A stretch of DNA of 64,000 bases, taken from assembly GCA_963966185.1 (NCBI GenBank), contig CAWZYM010000185.1, forward strand, positions 625,001-689,000, read 5' to 3'. Both the position numbers and the translations under genes were made by a program. A model generated the notes under the pieces. That model did not search any database. It was given only the letters and a program-made list of their open reading frames with translations, and was not told the origin of the DNA. Of the stretch, positions 1-10,954 are shown one piece after another. Source of the stretch: Rhabditoides inermis (lineage: Eukaryota > Nematoda > Chromadorea > Rhabditida > Rhabditidae). Within the stretch, counting starts at the first letter, position 1, and every line of letters begins with the position of its first letter.

Positions 1-180
1 GAATACTTTTATATGTTTATCCACCTGATTCCGACATGTGCATACAATGTCAGCATGATGGGTTATCTGGTAGCAATCCTACAATGGGGAATTGGCGCTC
101 CTTGGCTGGAACATTGCGGCGCGAGTCCTGACTGTTCATGGTAGATCGGGAAGTTACCAGTTCCGGATGCGAGATCGATT

Positions 181-181
<1 letters not shown>

Positions 182-233
<52 letters not shown>
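182..233. repeat. (AT)n microsatellite
   Basis: Nearly uninterrupted alternating T and A of about 50 bp. Confidence 0.95.
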
Positions 234-238
<5 letters not shown>

Positions 239-1186
239 TATATCGATTCGTTTCTTGATATGTTTCATATACAATGATAATTGATGAAAGATTAATACAA
301 TGCAATTGCTGTTCGGATAGCTTTCGAGTCTCTAATATCTGTATGTTTTTCAGATCCAAAAGGTGCCGCTGGTGTGTTGATCTACCGTCGGCACTGATAT
401 ACTCTGATCTACTCGGTTCTTTCCTTTGCCTCTCCCCTCCGCTCACCCTGGCAGCTTTATCTTTCTTCTCGTGTTCTATCAAACGTTGAAAGTCTCTTTT
501 ATCCCTAACTAGGAATTGTTGACATTTGTTACTTGGTTATACTATCGATCGAGATAGGTGCGCTTTGGTCTCTTTCATTCTATGTACCTCGTAACACTAC
601 CATTGAGTGAGAAAGAACTGATCACTGCCTCGATTTTTGAATGTCCTTCCGCCGAAGATATCGATTGATATTGACTATCGATTGATTAATGGTGTGCCAC
701 TGAGCTCTCTTTGACCCACAAACAAACTGCGATCTCTCTCCCGTTTCAACCATCGTTTTCTGTGACTCGAGTCCATGTTTACACGTTTACAGTATTGTAG
801 AGTCCTATTTGTACATATACAGTCAATGTCATTCATCATTTATACTCTCGTAATAACTATTAATAAACATACTTTTCAAGGTGGCTTGTTTTCGGTTTGC
901 TGGGCACGTTGTGTTGTTGTGTACTTTACTGATTTTCAAAGTGCGTGTTTGTCATAGTATTGTCATACCATTCCTATTAGACTAGACTACATTCCTCTTA
1001 TCGCCATAGTATTCCCTTCTTTCACGCTTGTTCACTCGTCGCATTTCGCATTTTTGAGACCATGTTTTAAAAGCGTTCATTCAGAGTTCCATTTTCAATC
1101 AGATTGAGGTGAAATGTAAACGGGTGGCTTGTGATTAGCTCTCTAGCGACGACGGCAGATTAGAGAGTCTATTAGAGAGACAGACA

Positions 1187-1210
1187 GAGAGAGAGAGAGA
1201 GAGAGAGATA

Positions 1211-1251
<41 letters not shown>

Positions 1252-1252
1252 G
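1187..1252. repeat. (GA)n microsatellite
   Basis: Imperfect GA tract, one of many in the window. Others lie at about 1507-1545, 1853-1881 (as CT) and in several introns. Confidence 0.9.
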
Positions 1253-1849
1253 GGAGAAGTGATGCGAGTGACAGAGAGGGGGAGTCTGTTTGTCCAAGGC
1301 GAACTTTTGTGTTGGCCGGGCTCGCAGTAGACAGTTTTCTGAACTTCTTTTCAAAATTGTGGAGTTATTTGCGAGATCAAAATGTTGCATTTGCTTCTCT
1401 TGTTATTTTATAGTTATTCTAATTCTTTGAGTGCAACCACTCAGACCACCCACGTTGTTTCCGTTTACTAATCCGTTTGTTTTGCGTGGAAATTGAGGGT
1501 CGCGCGAAGAGAAAGAGAGAGAGCAGAGAGAGAGAGAGAGAGGGAGGGATAGAGGCAGATTTCTGTGAGATTTGTATTACTCATTCTTATTGACAGATGA
1601 CTTTGCTGAAACTCGGTCAGTCTGTGATCAGTCAGTTCCCGTTTCATTTGGATGACAAAAATGTTGTCTATTTTTAATGCAGTGTTCTTGTTGTTGCCTA
1701 TCATCTTTCATTTGATCACAAATCTGATCAATACGCTCATTAGTTCTGTGTACACACACGAACTCTCAACGCGCACTTTGGTATCACCGTGTCGCAGCGA
1801 TCGAGAATAGTAAAACGGTAATAACTCGGTCTTTTTCTATACTTGTGTT

Positions 1850-1885
<36 letters not shown>

Positions 1886-2060
1886 CTCCCCCCTCTCTTC
1901 ACCGCTACCTAAGCCGTGCCGCAAATTTCAGTATGTGTATTTGTATTTGCGAGTTGGTCTACGCATTGAAAGAGACACCGCGTTTGCGCCACCATTTGTG
2001 AAAAGACGTCACGTTATAGAACTAGTATTGATTTATTAATTGGAAATCAGACTTTCAGAC

Positions 2061-5000
2061 ATGCGGAATCGACCGCTGTCACTGCATCTACTACTGCTTA
2101 CTTTCACTTCACTTTCCTCCTGTGCTTTTATCAGACATCGGAAAAGTACAGACTACCTGAACAAACTCGTCAGTACGCTCGATGATTTAAAGGTATTTGA
2201 TATGTTTCGTTTGTGGACCTTATTTTCCTTGTACTGTTACTGTACTGTTACTCTTTCGTAACTTTATTTGAATTCAGGATAACGGAGAGGGTCTGAGGCC
2301 GAATGAGGTGCACGGACTACAAAAGGTACTTATCTGGACTGGAGGACTCATATTTTCCCTTTTCTATCTGTCCATTTCAGTTGGCTAACCTGTCGCAAAC
2401 CGCCCTGAACAGTGCGGTAAATGAACTGAACATGTATCAGAACGGACAGGACAAATATCAGGTAATCAAAAATCAGGTATCAATTGATGTGGTTGTAGTT
2501 TTTTTGCGGTTGCAACTGTTTTCGGTGTGTCGAGAGTTGACTTTGTTTTAGTCCAACAGCAAGAATGATGAGTGGAGCAATTGGAACAACAACTGGAGCG
2601 ACTGGAAGACGAAGGGATATTGGAACGGTGTGGTCTATCTTTATCGATTGTAATTTGAAATATGATTTCAATTCAATCGTGTTTTGTGTTATGTCCCCTC
2701 TCCAGTATTTTTTTTGAAATGTACAGTAAGAAATCTGCATTGTTTCAGGAACTCCCCCTCCCACCGCGGCTCCGCCCCCGCCGACAGCCCCGCCCCCACT
2801 GCCACCGCCCCCTCCGCATATGGTATCGTATGATGCAAAGATGGTCACCAGATCGGTAGGTGTAGGTTGCACGGTCCCCGAAATCACATAACACACGTTA
2901 ACACTAACTCAGAACGTAAGTGAAACATACGCCGAACTGTTGCTGGTTGCTAAATCACATTCGTTTTCAGGACAAGTACACTGACAAACTGGAGGATAAG
3001 ATTGATCACATGAAGGATAAAAACAGTGCGCTCAAGGGTGGGTTAAACCGCTATATATAATATATACGTGTAAATTTTCATTTTTGTTTGTGTATAACTC
3101 TGTTGCATTACAACTGCGAAAAGAAATGTTTGAAATTCAATATTGATTGATTTTTTTCCAGTCGGTCTGGGCATCGGCATCTCTATCCCAGTGGCTCTGT
3201 TCCTCTGCTCTATGTTCATATTCTGCTGCTGGAAGAGGTGAGTCCACGGGTCTTGCACCAAGGTCTCGTTCCCTTCCGCCCTTCCCGTCTTACATTGGCA
3301 TCCCACAGGCGGCGTGCTATGAGGAGACTGCAAGAAGCGAGTAGCTGCGACAGCAACAGCAGTGGATTCATGGTAAGTTTCGAAGCTTTGTCAGTTGATC
3401 ACATTCGCTCTATCACATTCGATCGATCACATTCGATAAGTTGATCACATTCGATCGATCACATTCGATCAGTTGATCACATTCGATGCTCAATACACTT
3501 TAAGGGTTCCTTAATTCATTATTTTCAGTATCCAATCAAGAAAGGGAACACGTACGACAAGCACCGGGACATCAATAGCCCCGAGCTGACCAGGTGAGAA
3601 CGAACATTGTCAACATTGCAAAACAACGATTACGGTCGAGTTAGTGCCGAAGGGATGTGTCGAAGACTCATGGATAACCCTTACGACGCCGGACCGAGTC
3701 GTGTAGTCACCGAAGTCGTTGATATAGCCTCGCTGCTGCGAGCAGCCAATGCGCGCCGGGTTTGCGTTGTTTGGAGGAGGCTCACAGTCAGATCAAACGA
3801 GCATGCGACAATGAGCTGGCGGATAAATAGAAATGAATGAACGAATACCAGACATGGATAGAAAATGAACAAACAAAACCAAAACACAGTGATGATCCAT
3901 GGGAGCTGGATCGAACTTGTCTGGTGATCGACTACGACAACAAGCTCGGCTCGGGCGCGTTCTGCAACGTGTTCAAAGGTGAGCGGGGTCCCGCCGCGAA
4001 TGTACCGTAAAAAAGTTTATACAGAATCTGTACATTCTACAGTATCCCTGCAGGTCACATCAACGGCGAGTCGCCGGTCCTCAAGATGAACTCCCGACAT
4101 CTCAACCTATGCGCCGATAAGTTGAAGTGAGTTGTTTAGTGTGATGTTATTCGATACGTTCCAACGTTGCTATATCAATGTCGAGAGTAATATGGCAACA
4201 ATGTCATGAGTTTGTTCGATTTATTATTAAAAAAAGATCTTAAACATATCTATTACATTATATATGCGATGAAGTGAAACAGGAAGAGAAGACGATGTGA
4301 GCACGTGTTGAGGGACTGCGACGTGGCTGTGAAGATGCTGCCGTCGTTCGCGGATGACATGGCGAGAAGCGACTTCATGCAGGTGAGCAGGCGGGGTGTT
4401 CCATGTTCCAATCTATCATCAATCTACTATTCACTGCATTATTCCATCCCCTCTCTTAGGGTGATCATGATCATAGATTCAAACTGAGTGAGTAAGTATA
4501 ACGTCTACATGCGCTTATGTAGTGTTTTGGAGAGAGTACACTATTTCACGGTGCTCATGAGAACTTATCTTTATGTGTAATTCGAACATTTGAAGCTATT
4601 CTATTCATATTCAGGAGATCAACTTCATGAAATCACTCGCCTACCACCCGCATCTCGTGTCGATGCTGGGATATGTGGCCGATAGAAAGAGTCCCTATCT
4701 GCTGGTGGGGAGAGAGAAAGAGAGAGAGATACAGACAGACAAATATAGGACCGTATGACGTCAATTCAGGTTCACTATTGCGAAAAGGGAGATCTACTGC
4801 ACTACGTTCGTGAGAAGAGAGAAGAGATACTGACGGTGAGTCATAACAAGCAGCGCAAACCCGGCGCGCATTGCTCGTTCACAGCGGCGGGGCTATATTA
4901 ACGATTGCAATAGTTCTGCGATCACGACTCGGTCCGGCGTCGAAGGGTTATCATGAGTCTCTTCTGGGACATTTCCCTTCGGCACAAACACGACCGAACT

Positions 5001-5254
5001 CGTTATTTTGCCTTTTTTCAGGGCTACCAGAACATGGACTCAATGAAAATCAAGGACATTCTATCGTTTGCATGGCAAATCAGTGACGGATTGGTAATGT
5101 TATAAAACATTAATTCGTTAATCAATTATCGAATTGCAGGAATATCTCACATCTGTTGGATGCATACACAGAGACATTGCGGCGAGAAATGTGCTGGTGG
5201 ATGGATCAAATACTGCGAGGGTGAGAAGAGAGAAGAAAGAGAAAGAAAGAAAGA

Positions 5255-5296
<42 letters not shown>

Positions 5297-5311
5297 ACTA
5301 GAGAAAGAGAC

Positions 5312-5345
<34 letters not shown>

Positions 5346-5404
5346 GAGAGAGAGAGAGAGAGGGAGTGAAAGAGACAAGAGAGAGAGAGGAGAGAGAGAG
5401 AGAG

Positions 5405-5452
<48 letters not shown>

Positions 5453-5464
5453 CTAGAGAAAGAG

Positions 5465-5501
<37 letters not shown>

Positions 5502-5537
5502 TGAAAGAGACAAGAGAGAGAGAGAGGAGAGAGAGAG

Positions 5538-5583
<46 letters not shown>

Positions 5584-5722
5584 TCTTTCAGATCGGCGAC
5601 TTTGGTCTGTGTCGTCTCACTGACACCCTCCTCTACACTACTCGAGGCGGAAGGCTGCCTTTGAAATGGCTCGCCCCGGAGTCACTCGCAAGCTTCGAGT
5701 ACAGCTTCAAGACGGACGTGTG

Positions 5723-5758
<36 letters not shown>

Positions 5759-6608
5759 CCCCTCTCTCAACTCTCTCATTTAGCTGGTCCTATGGCGTTC
5801 TTCTCTGGGAAATCTTCGCCCTGGGAGAGGTCCCCTATGGTCAGATCCAGAACACGGAACTCCTCGATTTCCTCAGATCCGGAAGGAGGCTCGAGCGACC
5901 GGATATCTGCCCACAGGACATGTGAGTGATCCACTTCAAATCTTTCAAGTTGTCTCATTTCGATATTTCGAATTAATCTATGTATAGCTCTATTCTCTCA
6001 ATATTCTGCGTGCTGTGGGGAATATCAGAGAAAAGAGAAATACGGAGAGTGAGAGTCAGCTCGCGGCAATAGCGCGCGGCTATATGAAACATCGAAAATA
6101 TTTGAACGATTTTCAAGAAATATATTTTCTCCTATAACTATTCTTTCCAGGTACGACCTTATGCAGATGTGTTGGGCGGATGACCCCGGAAATCGACCCA
6201 CGTTCTCTATCATATCACAGGTACATAATCACTGAGATATCACTGAGAATAAAACATGTGCACATACATTGGAAAGTAGTACAGAGTACAGACATAATAT
6301 TTCTGTTTGTTTCACAGGTATTTCAAAAAGACTGTGACATTTTCGAAACTAATTTCTTATTCATCTTGGGCTCGCAAATAAGTTTCATGTTTTTCACAAG
6401 AGATATTCGGGTGATTAGAGAAAGATCAACCCCGTACAATGAGGTTCCCATAATTCGTTGAAATGATTGTAACTTTTGAATACAATTTCAGAAACTGGGC
6501 AAGATGTTGGAGGAGGCGACGGAGTCGTACGGATATCTCATTCCTATCCAGAGAGAGTCCGTCCTTCTACCCGAAAACGTCAATCAAATCAACATCGACG
6601 ACGTCTGA
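2061..6608 (+). CDS. Receptor tyrosine kinase, short ectodomain
   Basis: A 20-exon model of 579 residues: 2061-2192, 2278-2325, 2381-2461, 2552-2627, 2749-2855, 2971-3037, 3162-3237, 3309-3372, 3529-3593, 3890-3978, 4054-4126, 4283-4382, 4615-4704, 4770-4835, 5022-5093, 5140-5220, 5592-5719, 5784-5921, 6151-6220, 6492-6608. All junctions are GT-AG and in phase. The start is the ATG just after an acceptor-like TTTCAG and opens a signal peptide. The roughly 150-residue ectodomain has a Trp/Asn-rich patch and a Pro-rich stretch. The membrane segment is at about residues 171-195. The kinase domain has the glycine loop GSGAFCNV at 259-266, VAVK with Lys310, HRDIAARN at 412-419, DFG at 432-434 and WLAPE at 455-459, so it should be an active tyrosine kinase. 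The segment between the glycine loop and Lys310 is unusually long and basic. The small ectodomain recalls the nematode KIN-16-like group (inference); the ligand is unknown. Confidence 0.93.
3395..3487. repeat. Short tandem repeat GATCACATTCGATC
   Basis: The words GATCACATTCGAT and GTTGATCACATTCG repeat about six times inside an intron of the kinase gene. It looks like a small intronic minisatellite. Confidence 0.8.
3631..3766 (+). repeat. Dispersed ~150 bp repeat, kinase intron 9 copy
   Basis: A diverged member of a family that recurs at least nine times in the left 25 kb. Members start near GGTCGAGTTNNTGCCGAAGGG, contain CCGGACCGAGTCGTG and CGTTGATATAGCC, and end in CCAATGCGCGCCGGGTTTG. The family has no coding capacity and looks like a non-autonomous mobile element. 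Confidence 0.8.
4855..5004 (-). repeat. Dispersed ~150 bp repeat filling kinase intron 14
   Basis: This inverted copy begins AAACCCGGCGCGCATTG and ends near CGACCGAACTCGTT. It makes up about 150 of the 186 bases of intron 14 (4836-5021). The splice acceptor lies about 17 bases beyond it. Confidence 0.85.
5228..5581. repeat. GA-rich microsatellite in kinase intron 16
   Basis: An approximately 350-bp GA/GAAA tract with an internal duplication of a block of roughly 190 bp. It fills most of the intron between the HRD exon and the DFG exon. A CT tract lies at 5720-5765 in the next intron. Confidence 0.9.
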
Positions 6609-7163
6609 ACACTTTCACATCAGAATTAGTTCATATCATGTCCTCCTTTCCGACGTCTGTCAACTGAAGCGAGTGTGTACCGTACTGGGTGTATAGATCT
6701 CACTTCTCTCACCATGATAAGAACATAATATTCCCGCACTAGATTAGTAAACCAATAGTTGTTTAGTTTTCAGTTGTTAGTGTGTTTTGCATTATAAAAT
6801 GATTCACTTGTTGTATTAGACCACAGACCACAGAACAAGCGCTCGGTGTTGATCGAGCAACGATACAGTGGTTTTATACAGGGAAGTACGGAGAATAATC
6901 GGAGGTTTTTATAGGGGTTCAAACAACAAACCTCAAATTCATAACATATTGATCTTGCAAATGTTTCGAGTTGGACTGGGGATGGGGGATCGGCTTCTAC
7001 ATCAACATAAACTCTACTTTGGCGGGAGATGTACCAGTGGATCTGTTTGATAAATTAAAACAATTTTTTTAGTTGCACTCTCAAAAGGCCATCGATACGA
7101 CTCAAGAAAAAGATGTAGCGAAGATCGTCACACGATATTTCCTCCAACCAATTTCGTCAAAAG
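6609..7163. other. 3' flank of the kinase gene and intergenic DNA
   Basis: Noncoding by inspection. No canonical AATAAA was found close to the stop codon; an AT-rich ATTATAAAATG lies near 6791. Confidence 0.5.
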
Positions 7164-7510
7164 AGTTCGGTCGAGTTTCTGCCGAAGGGAAATGTCCCGA
7201 AAGACTCATGATAACCCTTCGACGCCGGACCGAGTCGTGACCGCTCAGCTATTGCAATCGTTGATATAGCCCCGACGGTGTGAGCGGCCAATGCGCGCCG
7301 GGTTTGTAATGTTTGAGAGAACTCACTCTGCCAGGCAGCAAACACCAAAAACATCGCAAACCCGGCGCGCATTGGATGTACACAGCGATGGGGCTATATC
7401 GACGATTGTTATAGCAATACAAACATGGTTCGGTCCGGAGTCGAAGGGTTATCTGATGACTTGTGTCCTTCGGGATCGGGACTTCTCCCTTCGCAATTAC
7501 TCGACCGTGA
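7164..7510. repeat. Inverted pair of the dispersed repeat
   Basis: One forward copy at 7164-7306 and one reverse copy at 7356-7510 face each other across about 50 bases. Their GCGCGCCGGGTTTG ends are inward. The pair could fold into a stem of well over 100 imperfect base pairs. Confidence 0.85.
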
Positions 7511-7705
7511 CATTTTTGGCATGTTCTACCAATTGTCAAAGGGACGAACTCCCGGCCCATGACGTCTTCACTGCCTCAGCGTGGAGCTGAACCACCTACT
7601 ACTACTACGCTTTGCTAACGAGTGACGACCGGGCCGTTCCTCAATATCGGAAAGACTCATTTCATCACAAACGAGCAGGGAACTATCCAACTTATCGACC
7701 AGGCA

Positions 7706-7891
7706 GAGGTCGAGGATTACAAAAAAGAGGTCGAGGATTACAAAAAAGAGGTCGAGGATTACAAAAAAGAGGTCGAGGATTACAAAAAAGAGGTCGAGGA
7801 TTACAAAAAAGAGGTCGAGGATTACAAAAAAGAGGTCGAGGATTACAAAAAAGAGGTCGAGGATTACAAAAAAGAGGTCGAGGATTACAAA
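7706..7891. repeat. 21-bp minisatellite, nine copies
   Basis: Nine almost perfect copies of a 21-base unit built from GAGGTCGAGGATTAC and an A6 run. As 21 is a multiple of three, several frames stay open; one reads as repeats of VEDYKKE inside an ORF at 7622-7906. No start context, splice sites or homology support a gene. Confidence 0.9.
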
Positions 7892-7963
7892 CACGGCACG
7901 CATTGAAAGTGAAGGACAATGAATCCATGTTTCGATAACCCTGAAACATGCAACAAAAACATC

Positions 7964-8180
7964 ACGGTCGAATTACCGTGAAGAGAGAAGTCCCGAAGGA
8001 CACAAGTCATGAGATAACCTTTCGATTCCGGACCGAGTCATGTTTGTATTGCTATAACAATCGTCGATAAAGCCTGGTGGCTGCCCACATTCAATGCGCG
8101 CCGGGTTTTCGATATTTGTGATGGAATGGCTCTGTTCGTGAGGTCTCTCAAACAAGGCAAACCCGGCGCGCATTAGTCGC
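7964..8180. repeat. Dispersed repeat copy and facing end fragment
   Basis: A forward copy at about 7964-8111 ends in AATGCGCGCCGGGTTTTCG. A reverse end fragment follows at about 8160-8178 (CAAACCCGGCGCGCATTAG). This is the same arrangement as the pair at 7164-7510, more decayed. Confidence 0.75.
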
Positions 8181-8339
8181 TCGCTTTTAGAACACTGTGG
8201 AAGAACTTATTGATAAATTTTTTGTCAATGTCATATCATATCAGAAACGAAGACGTCACCATACTCTTCAATTCCAGTATTGCCATCTGTTCGACGCTGA
8301 TGAAGAGGTGCGGGAGGAGTAGAGAAGAAAGGTGAAGGA

Positions 8340-8560
8340 ATGACCAGAGACGCATTCTACAATTTCGACCAAGACCTTTTCAATGCGGTGCGTCACTCGT
8401 TGACTTCTTCCGAGACTTGTATTGGGTATTGCCGCACGTTTCGCACCCCTGTGGACCGACCGCACAGTTTGATGTCAGAAGGGGTCTGCCAAGGATCCTT
8501 CTGCACTCCGCTCCTGTTCAACTACATCAACGATGCCGTCAGAGTGGTGGAGGAGTGTGG
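8340..8560 (+). pseudogene. Non-LTR reverse transcriptase fragment, 5' side of insertion
   Basis: An open frame of about 73 codons contains SEGVCQGSFCTPLLF and YINDA. This resembles the GVPQGSVLSPLLF...YIND block of non-LTR retrotransposon reverse transcriptases. The catalytic FADD block is absent. The frame is cut by the LTR element at 8561 and resumes after 20832 in the same phase, so the relic was the insertion target. Confidence 0.55.
8556..8560. other. Target-site duplication, left (TGTGG)
   Basis: TGTGG sits directly before the left LTR and again directly after the right LTR at 20828-20832. A 5-bp duplication is typical of LTR integrases, including BEL/Pao. Confidence 0.9.
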
Positions 8561-8890
8561 TGTCAAGACTAAGCTATGGGGCAGGGTTCAGTCTAAGGTA
8601 CTCTACAGTAAGGGTACTAATAACTACAGTAATGGTAATAGTAACTACGGTAATCTACAGTGATAACAATACAATACATCAGACCTGTCTCCATGGCCGT
8701 CGAGAGGGTTGCCACAATACTCTCGCCAATAAATACATAACAGTAATATAGAAGTGACTTTATCGCATATAGTAATTATACATGAAAGGGCGACCGCTCA
8801 CGCGGATCGTCCCGGCGATAAGTGTCGATCTCTCTCACTTCTCTCTTACGTGTCTGTGCTCTCTCTCACTCTCTCGTTCCGGTCGGGACA
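8561..8890 (-). repeat. 3' LTR of element 1
   Basis: 330 bp, apparently identical to 20498-20827. It has TG...CA ends. An AATAAA lies on the plus strand at 8728-8733, which would suit plus-strand transcripts rather than the sense ones. No purine tract precedes it on the sense strand; instead there is a C7 run followed by CGGAA. Confidence 0.92.
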
Positions 8891-8954
8891 TTCCGGGGGG
8901 GACTCGAGAACATCTCGAGTGTAATGAGTGATGTGACACGGGGGGGAGATAATC

Positions 8955-9010
8955 GATACTTATAAATTTATAAAGTGATAATTGCCCTGTTTTTTGGGCT
9001 TCTCAGTCTA
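8955..9010 (+). promoter_or_regulatory. Candidate promoter for the antisense gene cluster
   Basis: CTTATAAATTTATAAAG at about 8959-8975 is TATA-like. A CTCAGTCT initiator-like word follows near 9003. Both lie just inside the element, upstream of the three plus-strand genes. Suggestive only. Confidence 0.35.
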
Positions 9011-9442
9011 CGTTCGGTAGTGGGTCTCCTCCTGTCGCTTGTTGAAGACGTGTTGTCGTTGACGTGTTGTTTTGTCGTTGACGATGAAGGCTTCTTCTGA
9101 CGGCTGGTAGGTATAGTCGCGTCTGGTGTGAAGTGACGGTAGAGTGAGTGCGCGCTGCCGATTACGTTACTGTTTTTTCTTCTTCCGAGAACCTCTTTTA
9201 AGTTCTCCTTTTTTGTTTTTAGAGTGACGCCAATTGATTACGATCATTGTTTACATCTTTTGTATCAGATCGTGTGTGGCGTGGCGGTTCGGATGCCCTT
9301 TGCAATCCCTTTGAATCCGCCACATGTGCCTTCACAGGACATGGCTTGGACACTCCTCATACATTGTATCCAACTCGGCTGGCGAGGGCGGCTGGTTTCG
9401 TTTTCCTTGTTTTCTAGAAACTCTGCCTATTTGCCCGTTCAG

Positions 9443-9973
9443 ATGCGTTCTCTTGTCCTTCTCCTTCTTGCTCTGCTTGGCGTCGCTGGTGTGTACGTCT
9501 CGCGCTCGCCGTCGGCTTGCGGGGAGTGGCAAGTGTCGGCCTCGTGCCCGAGGTGTCCCTCGGGGCACTTGTGCATCGTCCGTCTTTCCGAGTGAGTTGT
9601 TTATCTGCTATCCAATGTGTATTGCGCAAGGAGAGAGGGTGGAATCTGTTGTTCCAGAATTTGGATCGTGCACTGTCTTCCGATGAGCGTGCTATCGTCT
9701 CATGCTACCGATCGTCGCCGTCAGCAGCCCGTGCCTCCTACGACTACTTCGGCGGTGCCCCTTTCATCCGCTTCCCCTTCTCGCTCTCGCGAGTGTGTTG
9801 AGTGTGACGCGGCTTCTATTGATCTCGGCCATATTGTACTTGTCATTGTCGCCATTATCTCCACCTTTGCTGTCGCTTACCTTCTGTATCGTCAGGGGGC
9901 GGGTAGGCGTGAGTATGCTCCTCTTGCGGCTGCTCAGATGCGCCTTGTGTCTCTGCGCGCCCTGTCGTCTTAA
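9443..9973 (+). CDS. Element 1 antisense gene P1: type I membrane protein
   Basis: Two exons, 9443-9591 and 9658-9973 (phase 2, donor GTGAGT, acceptor TTGTTCCAG), give 154 residues. The start follows CCCGTTCAG directly, a trans-splice-like acceptor. The product has a Leu-rich signal peptide (MRSLVLLLLALLGVAG), a small Cys-containing outer part (CGEW, CPRCPSGHLC, CVEC), one membrane segment (IVLVIVAIISTFAVAYLLY) and a short basic tail. No family recognised. It lies on the strand opposite gag and env. An upstream in-frame ATG at 9291 would lengthen it. Confidence 0.65.
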
Positions 9974-10195
9974 TCCGCTGCCTAGGCCATACTCTTTCTC
10001 CGACTGTCGCGTCCAATTGCTCATGATATAATCTTGCGTTTCTCGATCCACACATGCTACCTCATCCTTGTTTATTTCAATTGCTTGTCCCGATAAATTA
10101 TGATAAGCAATGACCTTGATTGGAGGCGGGTGAGTGCGCCTATCTGCACATCTCTATTACTTGATGAGTGAGAGCTTCACTCTCTAGAAGTTTCG

Positions 10196-10893
10196 ATGTA
10201 TGTGCTGGTGAAAGGAGATTTTATTGTCACTGGGGTTTTGGGATGGATCCAGCTATTCCTTCCGACTCGCGTCCCTCGTCGATGCGGCCTTATATTCATT
10301 GCCGATCCGCCGCGCGTCAGGTATACTGTAGCTGATCCGTTTGATTGTATTACAATCATTTAGTCGCACTCCGCTCGCTCTGATCGATCTCGCTCTCATT
10401 CAACTTGTGGATTCTTTTGTTTTCTCCCTTGTTGGTTTGAATGGGCTGACTTCGCTTCGCGCACGCCCCTTTGAGATATCGGATGCGCCGGCGTCTGACC
10501 AGAGTCTCTTTTGGCGCCCGGTGGCCAATCATTGCCGTGGGGTGCGGCGTGGCCTCGCTCTGCTGCGTACTCACGTGCGGCAGTTTGCGGGGATAGCGGC
10601 TGTCGTCGAAAAGGTGGATATCAATTACAAAATTTTAATCCTCTTTGTAATCGCCTTTCTTTCCGGTTGTCGCCCTACCTCATCATGTGCATCCGGCTGA
10701 GCGGTCGACTCGTTTTCATTTTGTCCCTCTTGATTGGGAGTCCCCTTCCCTGCTTCCCAGTATTCGCGTCCTTGAACGCCGTGTTCACCTCCTGGCTATC
10801 GGGAGCTTATATCTGACCCCCAGTGAGCTAGCCTCGGAGTTGGAGGCGGCGTCTGCTTATGCTAATGTAGTGTACGCCTTTCCTCGCTCGTGA
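10196..10893 (+). CDS. Element 1 antisense gene P2: unknown protein
   Basis: Three exons, 10196-10320, 10364-10613 and 10702-10893, give 188 residues in a consistent phase. The first intron is 43 bp with a TCATTTAG acceptor. The second acceptor (GGCTGAG) is weak. An acceptor-like CTCTCTAG lies 9 bases before the ATG. The product is mixed helical with hydrophobic stretches near residues 42-60 and an acidic helix near the end (SELASELEAASAY). No family recognised. Confidence 0.5.
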
Positions 10894-10954
10894 ATCGCAT
10901 TGATAGCGCATTTTTTTTTTGTAGATAAATTGATTTTTGTTTTGTTTAGTTGCC

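Larger units (their letters stand above)
1..2060. other. Intergenic / upstream region of the kinase gene
   Basis: No coding exon could be supported here; the open frames are short or are read-throughs of simple repeats. The stretch holds an (AT)n tract at about 182-233, GA tracts at about 1187-1252 and 1507-1545, and a CT tract at about 1853-1881. The promoter of the downstream receptor kinase presumably lies here, but no convincing core element was seen. Confidence 0.6.

Noticed and set aside
7622..7906. 94-codon ORF with nine VEDYKKE repeats
   Set aside because: It is a 21-bp minisatellite; other frames and the opposite strand are equally open, and there is no splice or start context.
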